Shown here piece after piece: positions 1-9,384 of a stretch of 64,000 bases of DNA. The stretch spans positions 1,221,001 through 1,285,000 of the forward strand of contig NZ_CP116339.1 in NCBI RefSeq assembly GCF_028198165.1, in the 5' to 3' direction. Within the stretch, counting starts at the first letter, position 1, and each line of letters starts with the position of its first letter. The DNA comes from Pseudoxanthomonas sp. JBR18 (GTDB taxonomy: Bacteria; Pseudomonadota; Gammaproteobacteria; Xanthomonadales; Xanthomonadaceae). The notes beneath the pieces were generated by a model, which was given only the letters and a program-made list of their open reading frames with translations, had not been told where the DNA came from and did not search any database. A program made the position numbers and the translations under genes.

Positions 1-2592
1 GGCGTGGCCGGCCAGCCAAGCATCCACACCGACCATCGCGCGCTTGATGATGTCCGCCGCCGTGCCCTGCATGGGCGCATTGATCGCCGCGCGTTCGGCG
101 CCGGCGCGCTGGGCCTGGTTGCCGGCGTTGATGTAGTCCAGGTACAGGCGACGGCCGAAGACGGTCTCCACGTAGCCTTTCTCGCGCGCCTGCTGGCGCG
201 TGGCCTCCATGTAGTCGCGCACGCCGGGATACCGGTTGAAGTACTGGGCGATATAGTCCTGCGCCTCGCCGCGACCAATGCCCAGTTGGCGCGCCAGGCC
301 AAAGGCACTCATGCCGTACATCAGGCCAAAGTTGATCGCTTTGGCCGCGCGACGCTCGTTGCTGGTGACGTCCTCCAGCTTGCGCCCGAACACCTCCGCC
401 GCGGTGGCGCGGTGCACGTCCAACCCATTGGCAAAGGCGCCGACCAGGCCGGGATCACCGGACAGATGGGCCATGATCCGCAGCTCGATCTGCGAGTAGT
501 CGCAGGCCACCAGCTTGCGGCCCGCCGGGGCGACGAAGGCGCGGCGGATCCGGCGCCCATCCTCGGTGCGGATCGGAATGTTCTGCAGGTTGGGATCGGA
601 CGAGGACAGCCGCCCGGTCGCCGCACCGGCCTGGTGGTAGCTGGTATGCACCCGGCCGGTGTCGGGGTGGATCATCTCCGGCAGCTTATCGGTGTAGGTG
701 CTGCGCAGCTTGGCCAGGCCGCGGTACTCCAGGATCACGCGCGGCAGTTCGTGCTGGTCGGCAATGGCTTCCAGCGCCTCCTCGTTGGTCGAGGGCTGGC
801 CCTTGGGCGTCTTGACCACCGCCGGCAGCTTGAGCTCGTCGAACAGCAGCGCCTGCAGCTGCTTGGGCGAATCCAGATTGAAACTGCGCCCGGCCAGCTC
901 GGTGGCCTGCTGCTGGGCGGCGAGCATGCGCTTGGACAGGTCGGCGCTCTGCCGGCGCAGTTCCTCGGCATCCACGCGCACGCCGTTGGCCTCGATCCGC
1001 GCCAGCACCGGCACCAGCGGCATCTCGATGTCGCGGTAGACGGTTTCCAGACCCGGCTCGGCCGCCAGCTTCGGTGCCAGCACCTGGTGCAGGCGCAGGG
1101 TGATGTCGGCATCCTCGGCGGCGTAACGGGTGGCGTCCTCGAGCGAGACCTGCGAGAACGGGATCTGCTTGGCGCCCTTGCCGCACACGTCCTCGTACTT
1201 GACCGTGTCGTAGCCCAGATAGCGCTTGGCCAGGCTGTCCATGTCATGGCGCGCGCTGCCGGAATTGAGCACGAAGCTCTCCAGCAGCGTGTCCTGGGCG
1301 TAGCCGGCCACGTCCACGCCATGGCGGCGCATCACGTGCAGGTCGTACTTGCCGTGCTGGCCGATCTTCTCGATGGCCGGGTCGGACAGCAGCGGGCGCA
1401 GCGCGTCCAGCACCGTCTCGCGAGGCAGCTGTGCCGGCACGCCGGGCGCGTCGTGGCCGAGCGGCACATAGGCGGCCTTGCCGGCTTCGGCCGCCAGGCT
1501 CAGCCCGACCAGGTTGGCCCGCATCGGGTCCAGGCTGTCGGTCTCGGTATCAAAGGCGAAACGGGCGGCCGCGGTGAGCGTGGCGATCCAGGCATTCAAC
1601 CGCTCGGCGTCCAGGATGGTTTCGTATTCGCCTGCGGCGGCCAGCGCCGGGTCGAGATCGCTGACTGCTGCCGACACAGGCGCCGCACTGAACCCTGTCC
1701 CGCGCGCCTTGCCCGGCTCCTTCTCGGCCACCGATGCGGTCACGCTGCCGCCGTCCAGGTCCTTGAGCGCCTGGTTGAAGCCATAGCGCGCGTAGAGCTC
1801 GCGCAGCTCATCCACATGCTGGTCGCGCAGCGCCAGGTCCTGCGCGGCCACCTCCAAAGGAACGTCGGTCTTGATGGTGACCAGCGTGCGGTTGAGCGGC
1901 AGGCGCTCCAGCGCGGCGCGCAGGTTGTCGCCGATCTTGCCCTTGATCTCGCCGGCGTGTTCGATCACCCCGTCCAGGCTCTCGTACAGGCCCAGCCACT
2001 TGGCCGCGGTCTTGGGGCCGCACTTCTCCACCCCGGGCACGTTGTCCACCGTGTCGCCCATCAGCGAGAGCAGGTCGATGATCTGATCGGCACGCACGCC
2101 GAACTTGTCCATCACCGCCGCATCGGAATCCATGCGGCTGCCACTCATGGTGTTGACCAGCTCAACGCCCGGGCGCACCAGCTGGGCGAAGTCCTTGTCG
2201 CCAGTGGAAATGGTGACCTGCAGGCCATCGGCGCACGCCTGCAGGGCCAGCGTACCGATCACGTCGTCGGCCTCCACACCTTCGATGCGCAGGATGTCGA
2301 TGCCCAGCGCATGCACGATCCGGCACATCGGCTCGATCTGCGCGCGCAGGTCGTCGGGCATGGCCGCGCGGTTGGCCTTGTAGGCGGGATAGAGGTCGTC
2401 GCGAAAGGTCTTGCCCGGCGCATCGACCACGAAGGCGATGTACTCGGGCCTTTCCTTCAGCGTGGCGCGCAGCATGTTGACCACGCCGAACAGCGCACCG
2501 GTCGGCTCACCGTCCGCATTGGTCAGCGGTGGCAGCGCATGGAAGGCGCGATACAGGTAGGAGGAACCATCAATCAGGACGAGTCTGCTCAT
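1..2592 (-). CDS. polA: DNA polymerase I (3' end outside window)
   Basis: DNA polymerase I fills gaps and removes RNA primers in replication and repair. 864 codons are visible from an ATG at 2592. An N-terminal 5' nuclease domain begins MSRLVLIDGSSYLYRAFHALPP. The 3'-5' exonuclease motif DTETDSL lies near residue 345 and keeps its acidic residues, so proofreading should be active. Palm motif A (DYSQIELRIMAHLSGD) is near residue 695 and the finger helix (AKAINFGLMYG) near 747. Reading stops after a region matching IIKRAMxxVDAW of E. coli Pol I, so about 50-60 residues, including the C-terminal His-Asp-Glu motif, lie off the left edge. It runs divergently from the small lipoprotein gene at 2692. 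Confidence 0.97.
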   Translation of the reverse strand, partial: MSRLVLIDGSSYLYRAFHALPPLTNADGEPTGALFGVVNMLRATLKERPEYIAFVVDAPGKTFRDDLYPAYKANRAAMPDDLRAQIEPMCRIVHALGIDILRIEGVEADDVIGTLALQACADGLQVTISTGDKDFAQLVRPGVELVNTMSGSRMDSDAAVMDKFGVRADQIIDLLSLMGDTVDNVPGVEKCGPKTAAKWLGLYESLDGVIEHAGEIKGKIGDNLRAALERLPLNRTLVTIKTDVPLEVAAQDLALRDQHVDELRELYARYGFNQALKDLDGGSVTASVAEKEPGKARGTGFSAAPVSAAVSDLDPALAAAGEYETILDAERLNAWIATLTAAARFAFDTETDSLDPMRANLVGLSLAAEAGKAAYVPLGHDAPGVPAQLPRETVLDALRPLLSDPAIEKIGQHGKYDLHVMRRHGVDVAGYAQDTLLESFVLNSGSARHDMDSLAKRYLGYDTVKYEDVCGKGAKQIPFSQVSLEDATRYAAEDADITLRLHQVLAPKLAAEPGLETVYRDIEMPLVPVLARIEANGVRVDAEELRRQSADLSKRMLAAQQQATELAGRSFNLDSPKQLQALLFDELKLPAVVKTPKGQPSTNEEALEAIADQHELPRVILEYRGLAKLRSTYTDKLPEMIHPDTGRVHTSYHQAGAATGRLSSSDPNLQNIPIRTEDGRRIRRAFVAPAGRKLVACDYSQIELRIMAHLSGDPGLVGAFANGLDVHRATAAEVFGRKLEDVTSNERRAAKAINFGLMYGMSAFGLARQLGIGRGEAQDYIAQYFNRYPGVRDYMEATRQQAREKGYVETVFGRRLYLDYINAGNQAQRAGAERAAINAPMQGTAADIIKRAMVGVDAWLAGHA

Positions 2593-2691
2593 CGCGCAAT
2601 TCTACGCGGTGCCCGTCATGACTCGGCCGTCACCCCCAGCCGCGCGCACAGGCGGATAATCAGATCCTGTTCTTCCCGACAAGGTCCCGCC

Positions 2692-3021
2692 ATGAAGCGC
2701 CTGATGCCCGCCCTGACCTGCCTGCTGCTGAGTGCCGGCCCATTGCTTGGGGGATGCGCCACCACCCCGGCCGCCGGCCCCGAGCAGGCCGTGAGCGAAA
2801 TGGATCTGGACAACGCCGACGTGGCGGTGCGGACCGAGGACAATGGCGATGTCATCCAGGAGTACCGTGTGGCCGGCGCACTGCGCATGGTCAAGATCAC
2901 GCCGGTGCGTGGCCCGGCCTACTACCTGTACGACGACAACGGCGACGGCAAGCTGGACCGCAGCAGCGACCCCAATCGCGGGGATATCGCCCCGGTCTAC
3001 TGGAAGCTCTACGGCTGGTGA
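2692..3021 (+). CDS. DUF2782-type lipoprotein
   Basis: A 109-residue small lipoprotein. The N-terminus is a signal peptide ending in the lipobox LLGGC, followed by a short acidic mature domain with the patterns VRTEDNGDVIQEYRV, YYLYDDNGDGKLD and PVYWKLYGW. That layout matches the DUF2782 family, which commonly sits next to polA in gammaproteobacteria. Function is unknown; location would be periplasmic face, membrane-anchored. The ATG at 2692 directly precedes the basic n-region of the signal peptide. A much longer open frame runs through this gene from position 4, but it is antisense to polA and is not real upstream coding. Confidence 0.85.
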   Translation: MKRLMPALTCLLLSAGPLLGGCATTPAAGPEQAVSEMDLDNADVAVRTEDNGDVIQEYRVAGALRMVKITPVRGPAYYLYDDNGDGKLDRSSDPNRGDIAPVYWKLYGW

Positions 3022-3091
3022 AGCGCCGGCCTCGTTCAGCTTGGATGTAAGCTGCCCCGTCAACCCTGTTGCGGGGACACGAGGGGAGCCA

Positions 3092-3337
3092 ATGCCAGAT
3101 CAAGAACGCCGCGGCGAACACACGCCCACGGAGGCCGCCCTGCGTGCCGGCCTGTCCGAGGCCCAGCTGAAGACGCTCAAGACCATGGAGCAGTTCGGCT
3201 GGACGCTGCGCTTCGTGCGCAAGCCCTTGTTCCGCGACCCGGTGCCGGTGCTGTTCGACCGCGCGGGCGCACGCTACGTGGTGCTGGAGCGCGACGGCAC
3301 CATCGACGAGCAGCCCAACATCAAGGTTCGCGATTGA
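3092..3337 (+). CDS. Small conserved-looking hypothetical protein
   Basis: An 81-residue soluble protein with no signal peptide or membrane segment. The N-terminal third is helical and charged (TEAALRAGLSEAQLKTLKTME), and the C-terminal half looks like beta strands (FGWTLRFVRKPLFRDPVPVLFD, YVVLERDGTIDE). The start ATG at 3092 follows GAGGGGAGCC, a good Shine-Dalgarno sequence. I do not recognise a named family. It is co-oriented with and 70 bp downstream of the DUF2782 lipoprotein, and its 3' end meets the broken signal peptidase gene tail to tail. Confidence 0.65.
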   Translation: MPDQERRGEHTPTEAALRAGLSEAQLKTLKTMEQFGWTLRFVRKPLFRDPVPVLFDRAGARYVVLERDGTIDEQPNIKVRD

Positions 3338-3993
3338 TCCTGGCGACACATTGGCGACCCATCGTCTAGATGGCGGCGCCAGCCCAGTCCTTCCCTGCGC
3401 CGCCAGTCAACCGCGACCGCGCGACCATACAGCGCGTTGGCCTTAACCAGCCCGAAGGAGCACCCGTCCTCACTGTTGCCCCGGTGGTCGCCCAGCATCA
3501 GCACTTGGCCAGGCGGGACGATCAGCCCGTCGATATCCGGCCTGCCGCCATGATCCAGATCCAGTGGCGCGGCGTGCACGCCGAAATGTTCGACCTGCCC
3601 ATCGGCGGCGGCCAGCGCCTATCCGTTGATCCACAGATGGCCATCGAGCAGGCGAACCTGATCACCTGCGACCGCGGCGACCCGCTTGATCAGGCGCGTG
3701 CCCTCCACCGGTGAGTCGAAGACGGCCACATCACCATGCTGCAGCGTCCCGGTGGGCCACACGACCCGATTGCCGAGCGGCAGGCGCAGGCCATAGGCGC
3801 GCATGTCCACCGCGACTCGGTCGCCGACCTCCAAGGTGTGCTGCATCGAGCCGGATGGCACTACGTAATGATTGGCGAACGATGCGCGCGCCGCGCCCAG
3901 CAGCGCAATCAGCGCCAGCAGGCGCATGGCGTCCCGCCACCACGCATACGGACCGTCGCCGCGGACTTGTCGTGAAGAAGTCTGCGCCTGCAT
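3274..3993 (-). pseudogene. Signal peptidase I-like (S26) gene broken by in-frame TAG
   Basis: The N-terminal part has a membrane anchor (RLLALIALLGAA), the catalytic-serine box PSGSM and the catalytic-lysine box TRLIKRVAAVAGD, the dyad of type I signal peptidases (S26). Reading reaches WING and then TAG at 3619-3621. The same frame continues beyond the stop with ALAAADG...PPGQVLMLGDHRGNSEDG, the conserved C-terminal S26 box. One C-to-T change turning CAG (Gln) into TAG explains it, with no frameshift. After VDWRR the frame runs on without a clear natural end, so the 3' limit is uncertain. Starts at 3993 or 3927 are possible. Either a recent pseudogene or a truncated protein; a sequencing error is the main alternative. 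Confidence 0.75.
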
Positions 3994-4234
3994 GAGCGGA
4001 TTCCGAGAAGTGGAGGCAATGATCCTGCCCTGTGGGAAGCGCCTGTCACAGGTGCCAAGGGTCGTGTCCGCCCCACGCCATTTGCCCGACGCGCCGCGGA
4101 TCGCGCGCGCCCAGCCTGACCTGCAGATGACTGTCCTGTCACTTTGGAGAAGCGCGTTCTCCCTCGCAGGAGCCCCACTTTCATCCAATACCCACCGGCG
4201 TTTACACAAGCTGGAAGCCTGCCGACAGGAAGCG

Positions 4235-5929
4235 ATGTCTATGTTCATCGACGCCAGTGCCCTCCCCCGCAACACCATCGTGGATACCGATCTCTGCATC
4301 GTCGGCGCAGGTCCCGCCGGGATCGCGCTGGCGACCGAGCTGCGCCGCAGCGGACTGCAGGTGGTGCTGCTGGAAAGCGGCGGGCTGAACGAGGAAACGA
4401 GCGAGCGCGGACAGCCGGACAGCAAGTCGGTCTTCGAGGGGCATCGCGGCCTGTGGACCACGCGCCGGTTTGGTGGCAACGCCAACCGCTGGCTGGTCGA
4501 CGCGGGCATCGGTCCCAATCATCTGCGCCTGATCACGCTCAGCGCTGCCGATTTCGACCGCCGCCCGTGGATCCCCAACAGCGGCTGGCCGCTGACCCTG
4601 GAAGAACTCAGGCCGTTTTACACGCGCGCGCAGTCCTGGTTCGAGCTGCCCGAGTGGCACTACGGCCCCGGCTACTGGGAGGACCAGGGCAACCGGCGCC
4701 TGCCGCTGCAGAACAGCGGCCTGCGGACCAGCATGTTCCAGTTCGCAGACAAGAACGTCGTGCTGACCAAGCACCGCGACCTGATCGGCGCTTCCGGCGA
4801 CATCAACTGCTATTTCAACGCCACTGCCACGCGGCTTGAGATGAACGAAGCGGGCAACCGGATCACGGCCGTCCACACCCTGCCCAAGCCGGGCCTGGAG
4901 GTGACTTTCCGCGCCCGCACCTTCGTGCTGGCCCAGGGCGGACTGGCAACGCCGCAGCTGCTGCTGTCTTCGACCGACCGGCAGGCAAACGGCATCGGCA
5001 ATCAGCACGATCTAGTGGGTCGCTATTTCATGGACCATCCGCTGCTGTTCGGGGGCACCCTGACCCCGACCTCGCGCAAGCTGATCGACCGCATGGCGCT
5101 GTACGACCTGCGCCGCATCGGCGGCACCTCGGGCATGGGCCACCTGCAGCTCACCGACGAGACCCTGCGCGGCGAGCCATGCGTGAACATCAGCACCATC
5201 CTGTTCCCCCGGCGCAGCATGTCCCGTCGCCGGGAACTAGGGTTCCGCGCGTCCCAGCGGGTGCGCGAGGCGCTGCACAAGCGTGGCCGGCTGCGCAAGC
5301 GCGACCTGCTGGCGATGCTCTACGGCCTGGATGGCGTGGCCCAGCAGTACAACGACCGGCTGCGCAATCCCATTTCCCATCTGGGCATCGGCGGCTGGTC
5401 CAAGACCGACGCACCGAGCCAGCGGCTGGACCACTTCGAGGTCCTGCACCAGGCCGAGCAGCCGCCGCGCTACGACAACCGCGTCAGGCTGGGCGAGGAG
5501 CGCGACGACCTGGGCAACCGCCGGATCGAGATCCAGTGGCGCTGGCACGACCGGGACGTGGCCCTGGTGGAAAAGGCCCAGGACATCCTGGCGCGCGAAC
5601 TGAAGCGCAGCGGCGTGGGCGAGTTCAGCATCCGGCGCCCGATGGAAATCAAGACCAGCTCCACGACCCACTTCTCCGGTACGACACGCATGCACGATGA
5701 CCCGCGCGAGGGCGTGGTGGATCGCAACTGCCGCGTCCATGGCGTGGATAACCTGTTCATCAGTGGCTCGAGCGTGTTCCCCACCGGCGGCTATGCCAAC
5801 CCCACCCTGACCATCGTGGCGCTCTCGCTTCGCCTGGCCGACAGGATCCGCCAGGAAGCCGGCGTCAATGGCGGTCCGCTGCGCGGCAGGCAGGTCCTAC
5901 CGAGCGCCAGGGAAGTCCGCCAGGACTGA
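4235..5929 (+). CDS. GMC family FAD-dependent oxidoreductase
   Basis: A 564-residue flavoprotein of the glucose-methanol-choline oxidoreductase family, which oxidises alcohols or sugars. The N-terminal FAD-binding Rossmann motif is CIVGAGPAGIALATELRRSG, with the ribose-binding Glu in LLESGG. The C-terminal GMC block near residues 475-545 includes HFSGTTRM, which contains the expected catalytic His, then VHGVDNLFISGSSVFPTGG and NPTLTIVALSLRLAD. The ATG at 4235 is preceded by AGGA with 5-nt spacing; the open frame extends upstream but without family similarity. No Tat or Sec signal is obvious. The substrate is not predictable from sequence alone. It is divergent from the broken signal peptidase and 56 bp upstream of the ketopantoate reductase homologue. 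Confidence 0.88.
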   Translation: MSMFIDASALPRNTIVDTDLCIVGAGPAGIALATELRRSGLQVVLLESGGLNEETSERGQPDSKSVFEGHRGLWTTRRFGGNANRWLVDAGIGPNHLRLITLSAADFDRRPWIPNSGWPLTLEELRPFYTRAQSWFELPEWHYGPGYWEDQGNRRLPLQNSGLRTSMFQFADKNVVLTKHRDLIGASGDINCYFNATATRLEMNEAGNRITAVHTLPKPGLEVTFRARTFVLAQGGLATPQLLLSSTDRQANGIGNQHDLVGRYFMDHPLLFGGTLTPTSRKLIDRMALYDLRRIGGTSGMGHLQLTDETLRGEPCVNISTILFPRRSMSRRRELGFRASQRVREALHKRGRLRKRDLLAMLYGLDGVAQQYNDRLRNPISHLGIGGWSKTDAPSQRLDHFEVLHQAEQPPRYDNRVRLGEERDDLGNRRIEIQWRWHDRDVALVEKAQDILARELKRSGVGEFSIRRPMEIKTSSTTHFSGTTRMHDDPREGVVDRNCRVHGVDNLFISGSSVFPTGGYANPTLTIVALSLRLADRIRQEAGVNGGPLRGRQVLPSAREVRQD

Positions 5930-5985
5930 CGCGCGCGCGCCGTGCTGGCTAGAGTGTCCGATCCGTCTCAGCGAGGATCGAACAC

Positions 5986-6885
5986 ATGCGGATCGCCATC
6001 ATGGGCGCCGGCGCGGTGGGTTGTTATTACGGGGCCCTGCTGGCGCGCGCCGGTCATGTGGTGACCCTGATCGGGCGCCCCAGCCTGGTCGAAGCGGTAC
6101 GACAACGTGGCCTGCTACTGGACTCGGAGCGCTTCACCGGCGCTGTCGCGCTCGAGGCCAGTGACGACCCCGCCGCCGTGGCCGGGGCGGAGCTGGTGCT
6201 GTTCTGCGTGAAGTCGGGCGACACCGAAATGGCCGGGGCACAGATCGCCCCCTGGCTGGACTCCGACGCGCATGTGCTCAGCCTGCAGAACGGGGTGGAC
6301 AACGCCGCGCGTCTGGCACAGGTGCTGGGACGCGATGTGATCCCCGTGGCCGTCTACGTCGCCACCGAGATGGTCGGGCCGGGCCATGTGCGCCATCACG
6401 GCCGCGGCGACCTGATCATGGGTCCTTCGCCGAATGGCACGGCGCTGGCCGCGGTGCTGGATCAGGCGGGGATTCCGACACGCGTCTCGGACACCGTCAT
6501 GGCCGCGCTCTGGGCCAAGCTGACGATCAACTGCGCCTACAACGCGCTCTCGGCGCTTTCCGGGCAGGCCTACGGCACGCTGGTCCAGTCCGAGGGCGTG
6601 TCCGAGGTGATGCGTGATGCGTTCGACGAATGCCTGGCCGTGGCGGCCAGTCAGGACGTCGCCCTGCCGGAGTCCCTCTGGCAGGACACGCTGAACATCG
6701 CCCGCAACATGGCCGCACAGCGCTCATCGACCGCGCAAGACTTGGCGCGCGGCCGGACCAGCGAGATCGACCACCTCAACGGCGCCGTCGTCCGTCTAGG
6801 TCAGGCCGCCGGGATCGCCACGCCCGTCAACCGGACCCTGTGGTGCCTGGTCAAGCTCGCCGAGCAGCGTGCCGCGCCGGCCTGA
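5986..6885 (+). CDS. 2-dehydropantoate 2-reductase family protein
   Basis: A 299-residue NADPH-dependent reductase of the ketopantoate reductase (PanE/ApbA) family. The N-terminal NADP-binding motif is IMGAGAVGCYYGALLARAG, followed by LVLFCVKSGD and LSLQNGVDN typical of the family. The C-terminal domain carries LWAKLTINCAYNALSAL, which holds the conserved Lys and Asn residues of the active site, and ends with STAQDLARGRTSEIDHLNGAVV. PanE converts ketopantoate to pantoate for coenzyme A synthesis. Many genomes hold several paralogues of unclear substrate, and no pantothenate genes are adjacent, so I leave the symbol empty. Confidence 0.85.
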   Translation: MRIAIMGAGAVGCYYGALLARAGHVVTLIGRPSLVEAVRQRGLLLDSERFTGAVALEASDDPAAVAGAELVLFCVKSGDTEMAGAQIAPWLDSDAHVLSLQNGVDNAARLAQVLGRDVIPVAVYVATEMVGPGHVRHHGRGDLIMGPSPNGTALAAVLDQAGIPTRVSDTVMAALWAKLTINCAYNALSALSGQAYGTLVQSEGVSEVMRDAFDECLAVAASQDVALPESLWQDTLNIARNMAAQRSSTAQDLARGRTSEIDHLNGAVVRLGQAAGIATPVNRTLWCLVKLAEQRAAPA

Positions 6886-6894
6886 GGCGTGCGC

Positions 6895-7131
6895 TCAGGG
6901 CGCGCGCCGATACACCGCGGCGTTGATGCACGACAGCACGCTGATGATGAACCAGCCGAAGGGCAGCAGTGACAGGGTGATCAGCCAGGTGATGGCAAAG
7001 GCGACGCAGGCCACCACGAACCAGCACACCGCCGAGATCAGGCGCCCCTGGAACAGCTGTCCCAGACCGGGAATGAAGAAACTGCAGATGGCGGCAATCA
7101 CGTTGCCGGTCGAACCCTGCCCTTCGCTCAT
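6895..7131 (-). CDS. Small two-helix membrane protein
   Basis: A 78-residue integral membrane protein. After a short polar start (MSEGQGSTGN) come IAAICSFFIPGLGQLFQGR, a motif seen in TM2-like and related small membrane proteins, then two hydrophobic stretches (AVCWFVVACVAFAITWLI and LLPFGWFIISVLSCINAAV) and a basic tail. Function is unknown. It converges with the ketopantoate reductase homologue, leaving 9 bp between stops. The ATG at 7131 is chosen because longer extension adds an unrelated polar segment. Confidence 0.65.
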   Translation of the reverse strand: MSEGQGSTGNVIAAICSFFIPGLGQLFQGRLISAVCWFVVACVAFAITWLITLSLLPFGWFIISVLSCINAAVYRRAP

Positions 7132-7261
7132 GCGCGTCGCTCCTGGTGCCCAGGTACGCATTGTGCAGGCTTGGCCGATCGCAGCGAACGTGCAGGAGGT
7201 CACGCCCCATGCAGGAAGCGCAGGAGGATGTACGCGCCTGGGCAGGCGCCGAGGCCCACGC

Positions 7262-7495
7262 CTATTCGACCGCGGCGATCCGCATGCCGTAAGGGGCCAG
7301 CATCGTGTTGACGCGCTGCATGACCGCCACGCCGTCCGCATCGGCGACGCTGTCTTCGATGGGGTCCACGCGGGCCATGAAGGCCTGCCAGAACGCGTTG
7401 GGCGACGGATGCGCGGCGACCAACGCGGGCAGCTCCCGCTCCAGGGCGCCGAGCATGGCGTCCAGCTGTTGCGCAGAGGCGTATTGACTGGCCAT
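7262..7495 (-). CDS. Small hypothetical protein
   Basis: A 77-residue soluble protein from the ATG at 7495; a GTG at 7540 would add 15 residues. It is largely helical (QQLDAMLGALERELPALVAA, FWQAFMARVDPIEDSV), with no signal peptide, Cys residues or recognised domain. The upstream Shine-Dalgarno is weak for both starts. It could be a minor gene of unknown role. No family recognised. Confidence 0.4.
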   Translation of the reverse strand: MASQYASAQQLDAMLGALERELPALVAAHPSPNAFWQAFMARVDPIEDSVADADGVAVMQRVNTMLAPYGMRIAAVE

Positions 7496-7645
7496 GACAT
7501 TCACGGGAATCACTTTGGGTCCACGGGCGCCGCACGCCACCCCGACATGATACGAGACGCGTCCGCCCCCCGTGATCGGAATTCCAAATCCGACGGGAGA
7601 TTCCCCGTCCGTGGTCCGACACCCGCGCAGGAAGCGCGCGTGGAT

Positions 7646-8725
7646 CTAACGCTGCATGCAGCGCTGCCAGCGGGCATTGACCCGATCGGCGAACCACGCG
7701 GTGGTCAGCTTGCGGGTGATCTTGGGGCTTTCCAGGCGGATGCCCGGCAAGATGGCACGCGGCATGGCGCGTCCCGCGGCGGCGTCTGCCAGCGCGAACA
7801 CCCGGGCATAAAGCGCGGTCTCCTCGAACTCCAGGCGATCGCCACGCGCCAGCGCGTCGCGGATCTGCCCGTCTCCCATGTCCAGGCGCGCGCCCAGGGC
7901 GCGTATCGCGCGCTCGGTGCTGCCAGGATGTTCCAGGTCGGCGCCGGGCTGCAGCAGATCGCCGTCCAGCGCCAGATCGATGCCGGTGGCCCGGCTCACC
8001 GCGGCCTGGAAGGCGGCGTTGCGGCTGGCGTACCAGCCCGCGTTGAAATCGGCGAAGCGATAGAGCAACGCGTCATAGTGGGCGGGATAACCCAGCAGAT
8101 GCGCCGTTCCGAAATACAGCCCGCCGCGGCGGGTGAACACCTCGTGCCGGATCGAGCCTTCGACCGGATACGGGTAGTTCCGCGCGTGTTCTCGGGCGAA
8201 GTCCACGCTGACCTGCATGGGCCCGCCGGTATGGACCGGATTGAGCCCACCGAACAGCTTGCCTCCCAGCGGCACCATGCCGATGAAGTCCTCATAGAGC
8301 GCGCTGAGCTCGCGCTCGGTACGGACGTGGCCCAGCCGCTGGGCGTAGCTGCGACCATCTGGCGAATCAATCCGCAGCGCGGCGCTGACCAGCAGGCCAG
8401 GCACATGCAGCGCCGCGGCCCGGCGATCGATCTCCGCGCGCGCGATCCTGGCCAGCCCCGGCACGACCGGATCGGCGGTGTAGGTGCTCTCCTGCTCGGC
8501 CACGGCCAGGACCGCGCACAGGTTCGCCGTGCTGGTGGAGATGTCCTGCGCAGACAGCGCGACATAGACGTCATTGGCCCAGCCACTGCGGTCGGACACG
8601 CTGGCCGGCAGCTTGCGCAGGATCTCGGCGCGCACCACGTCGGGCTGGCGTTGCGGGGGGAGCGCAGGCTGGGTGGCACAGCCTGCCAACAGCACGAGTC
8701 CCAGGCAGGACAGGCGGATACGCAT
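7646..8725 (-). CDS. DUF1615 family lipoprotein
   Basis: A 359-residue protein starting MRIRLSCLGLVLLAGC, a signal peptide with the lipobox LLAGC. The mature part matches what I know of the DUF1615 family: a long conserved globular domain with AVLAVAEQESTYTADP, GGPMQVSVDFAREHARNYP, HEVFTRRGGLYFGTAHLLGYPAHYD and DFNAGWYASRNAAFQ. The Glu/Ser-containing AEQES and GGPMQVS segments resemble lysozyme-fold lytic enzymes, but that is inference. Location would be the periplasmic side of a membrane. It lies downstream of the PAP2 phosphatase on the same strand with a 74-bp gap. Confidence 0.82.
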   Translation of the reverse strand: MRIRLSCLGLVLLAGCATQPALPPQRQPDVVRAEILRKLPASVSDRSGWANDVYVALSAQDISTSTANLCAVLAVAEQESTYTADPVVPGLARIARAEIDRRAAALHVPGLLVSAALRIDSPDGRSYAQRLGHVRTERELSALYEDFIGMVPLGGKLFGGLNPVHTGGPMQVSVDFAREHARNYPYPVEGSIRHEVFTRRGGLYFGTAHLLGYPAHYDALLYRFADFNAGWYASRNAAFQAAVSRATGIDLALDGDLLQPGADLEHPGSTERAIRALGARLDMGDGQIRDALARGDRLEFEETALYARVFALADAAAGRAMPRAILPGIRLESPKITRKLTTAWFADRVNARWQRCMQR

Positions 8726-8799
8726 CGGGAGATCCAGGACGGCAGTAGCGGTCGAGCGCCTTATCGTGCCATGCGCGGGTCGAAGCCCGGCGCGCGTGC

Positions 8800-9384
8800 T
8801 CAGCTGTTTTGCAGCCGCCATGCGATGTGCGAGAGCACGCGCTCGGCCGACACATGCGGCGCCATCCACACCACCAGGCCGGCGGCCATCAGCGCGCCGG
8901 CCATCCACGGCAATGCCCGCGCCGGCAGCGCCATCTCGCCGTGCCAGCGACGCAGCAGCAGCCCGCCGACCGTCAGGCCCAGGGCCAGACCCACCATGAT
9001 CTCCACGGGCGTGTGCCGGTAGGTGAGGACGCGCGAGACGGCGATGGCCAGTGCGACGCAGACCCCCAGCGCCAGCGACGCGCGGCGCACACCTGGCCGC
9101 GCACCTTCGGCCAGGCTGTAGCACAGCAGCGGATACAGCAGCGCCGACAGGGCGCTATGCCCGCTGATGGTGAAGAACCCGATGGTGCGCCAATCGATGC
9201 CCGCGGCCTTGTAGGCCAGCTTGGAGACGACCAGCAGCGCGATCATCCCCGACACCGCCACGGCCGCTTCCAGCGCCAGGCGTGGGTTGCGACGCCACCA
9301 TTGCCAGCCCAGGACCAGCATCACCGGCGCCACCAGGCGCGCATCGCCCATCCAGGTCAGGAGAACGGCCAGGGAATGGGGCAT
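8800..9384 (-). CDS. PAP2 family phosphatase, membrane-bound
   Basis: A 194-residue polytopic membrane protein of the type 2 phosphatidic acid phosphatase superfamily. Motif 2 is SGHSALSALLYP and motif 3 is SRVLTYRHTPVEIMVGLALG, giving the catalytic His pair. The usual first motif (K-x6-RP) is not clearly conserved; KAAGIDWRTIG occupies its place. Five to six hydrophobic segments are visible. Likely substrates are lipid phosphates or undecaprenyl diphosphate, not distinguishable here. The ATG at 9384 follows AGGA with 6-nt spacing; the 17 extra codons upstream lack signal character. Confidence 0.8.
   Translation of the reverse strand: MPHSLAVLLTWMGDARLVAPVMLVLGWQWWRRNPRLALEAAVAVSGMIALLVVSKLAYKAAGIDWRTIGFFTISGHSALSALLYPLLCYSLAEGARPGVRRASLALGVCVALAIAVSRVLTYRHTPVEIMVGLALGLTVGGLLLRRWHGEMALPARALPWMAGALMAAGLVVWMAPHVSAERVLSHIAWRLQNS

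Noticed and set aside
4..3021. 1005-codon plus-strand open frame covering polA
   Set aside because: It is antisense to a clear polA reading; GC-rich codon bias keeps the opposite frame open. Only its last 109 codons (the DUF2782 lipoprotein) are real.
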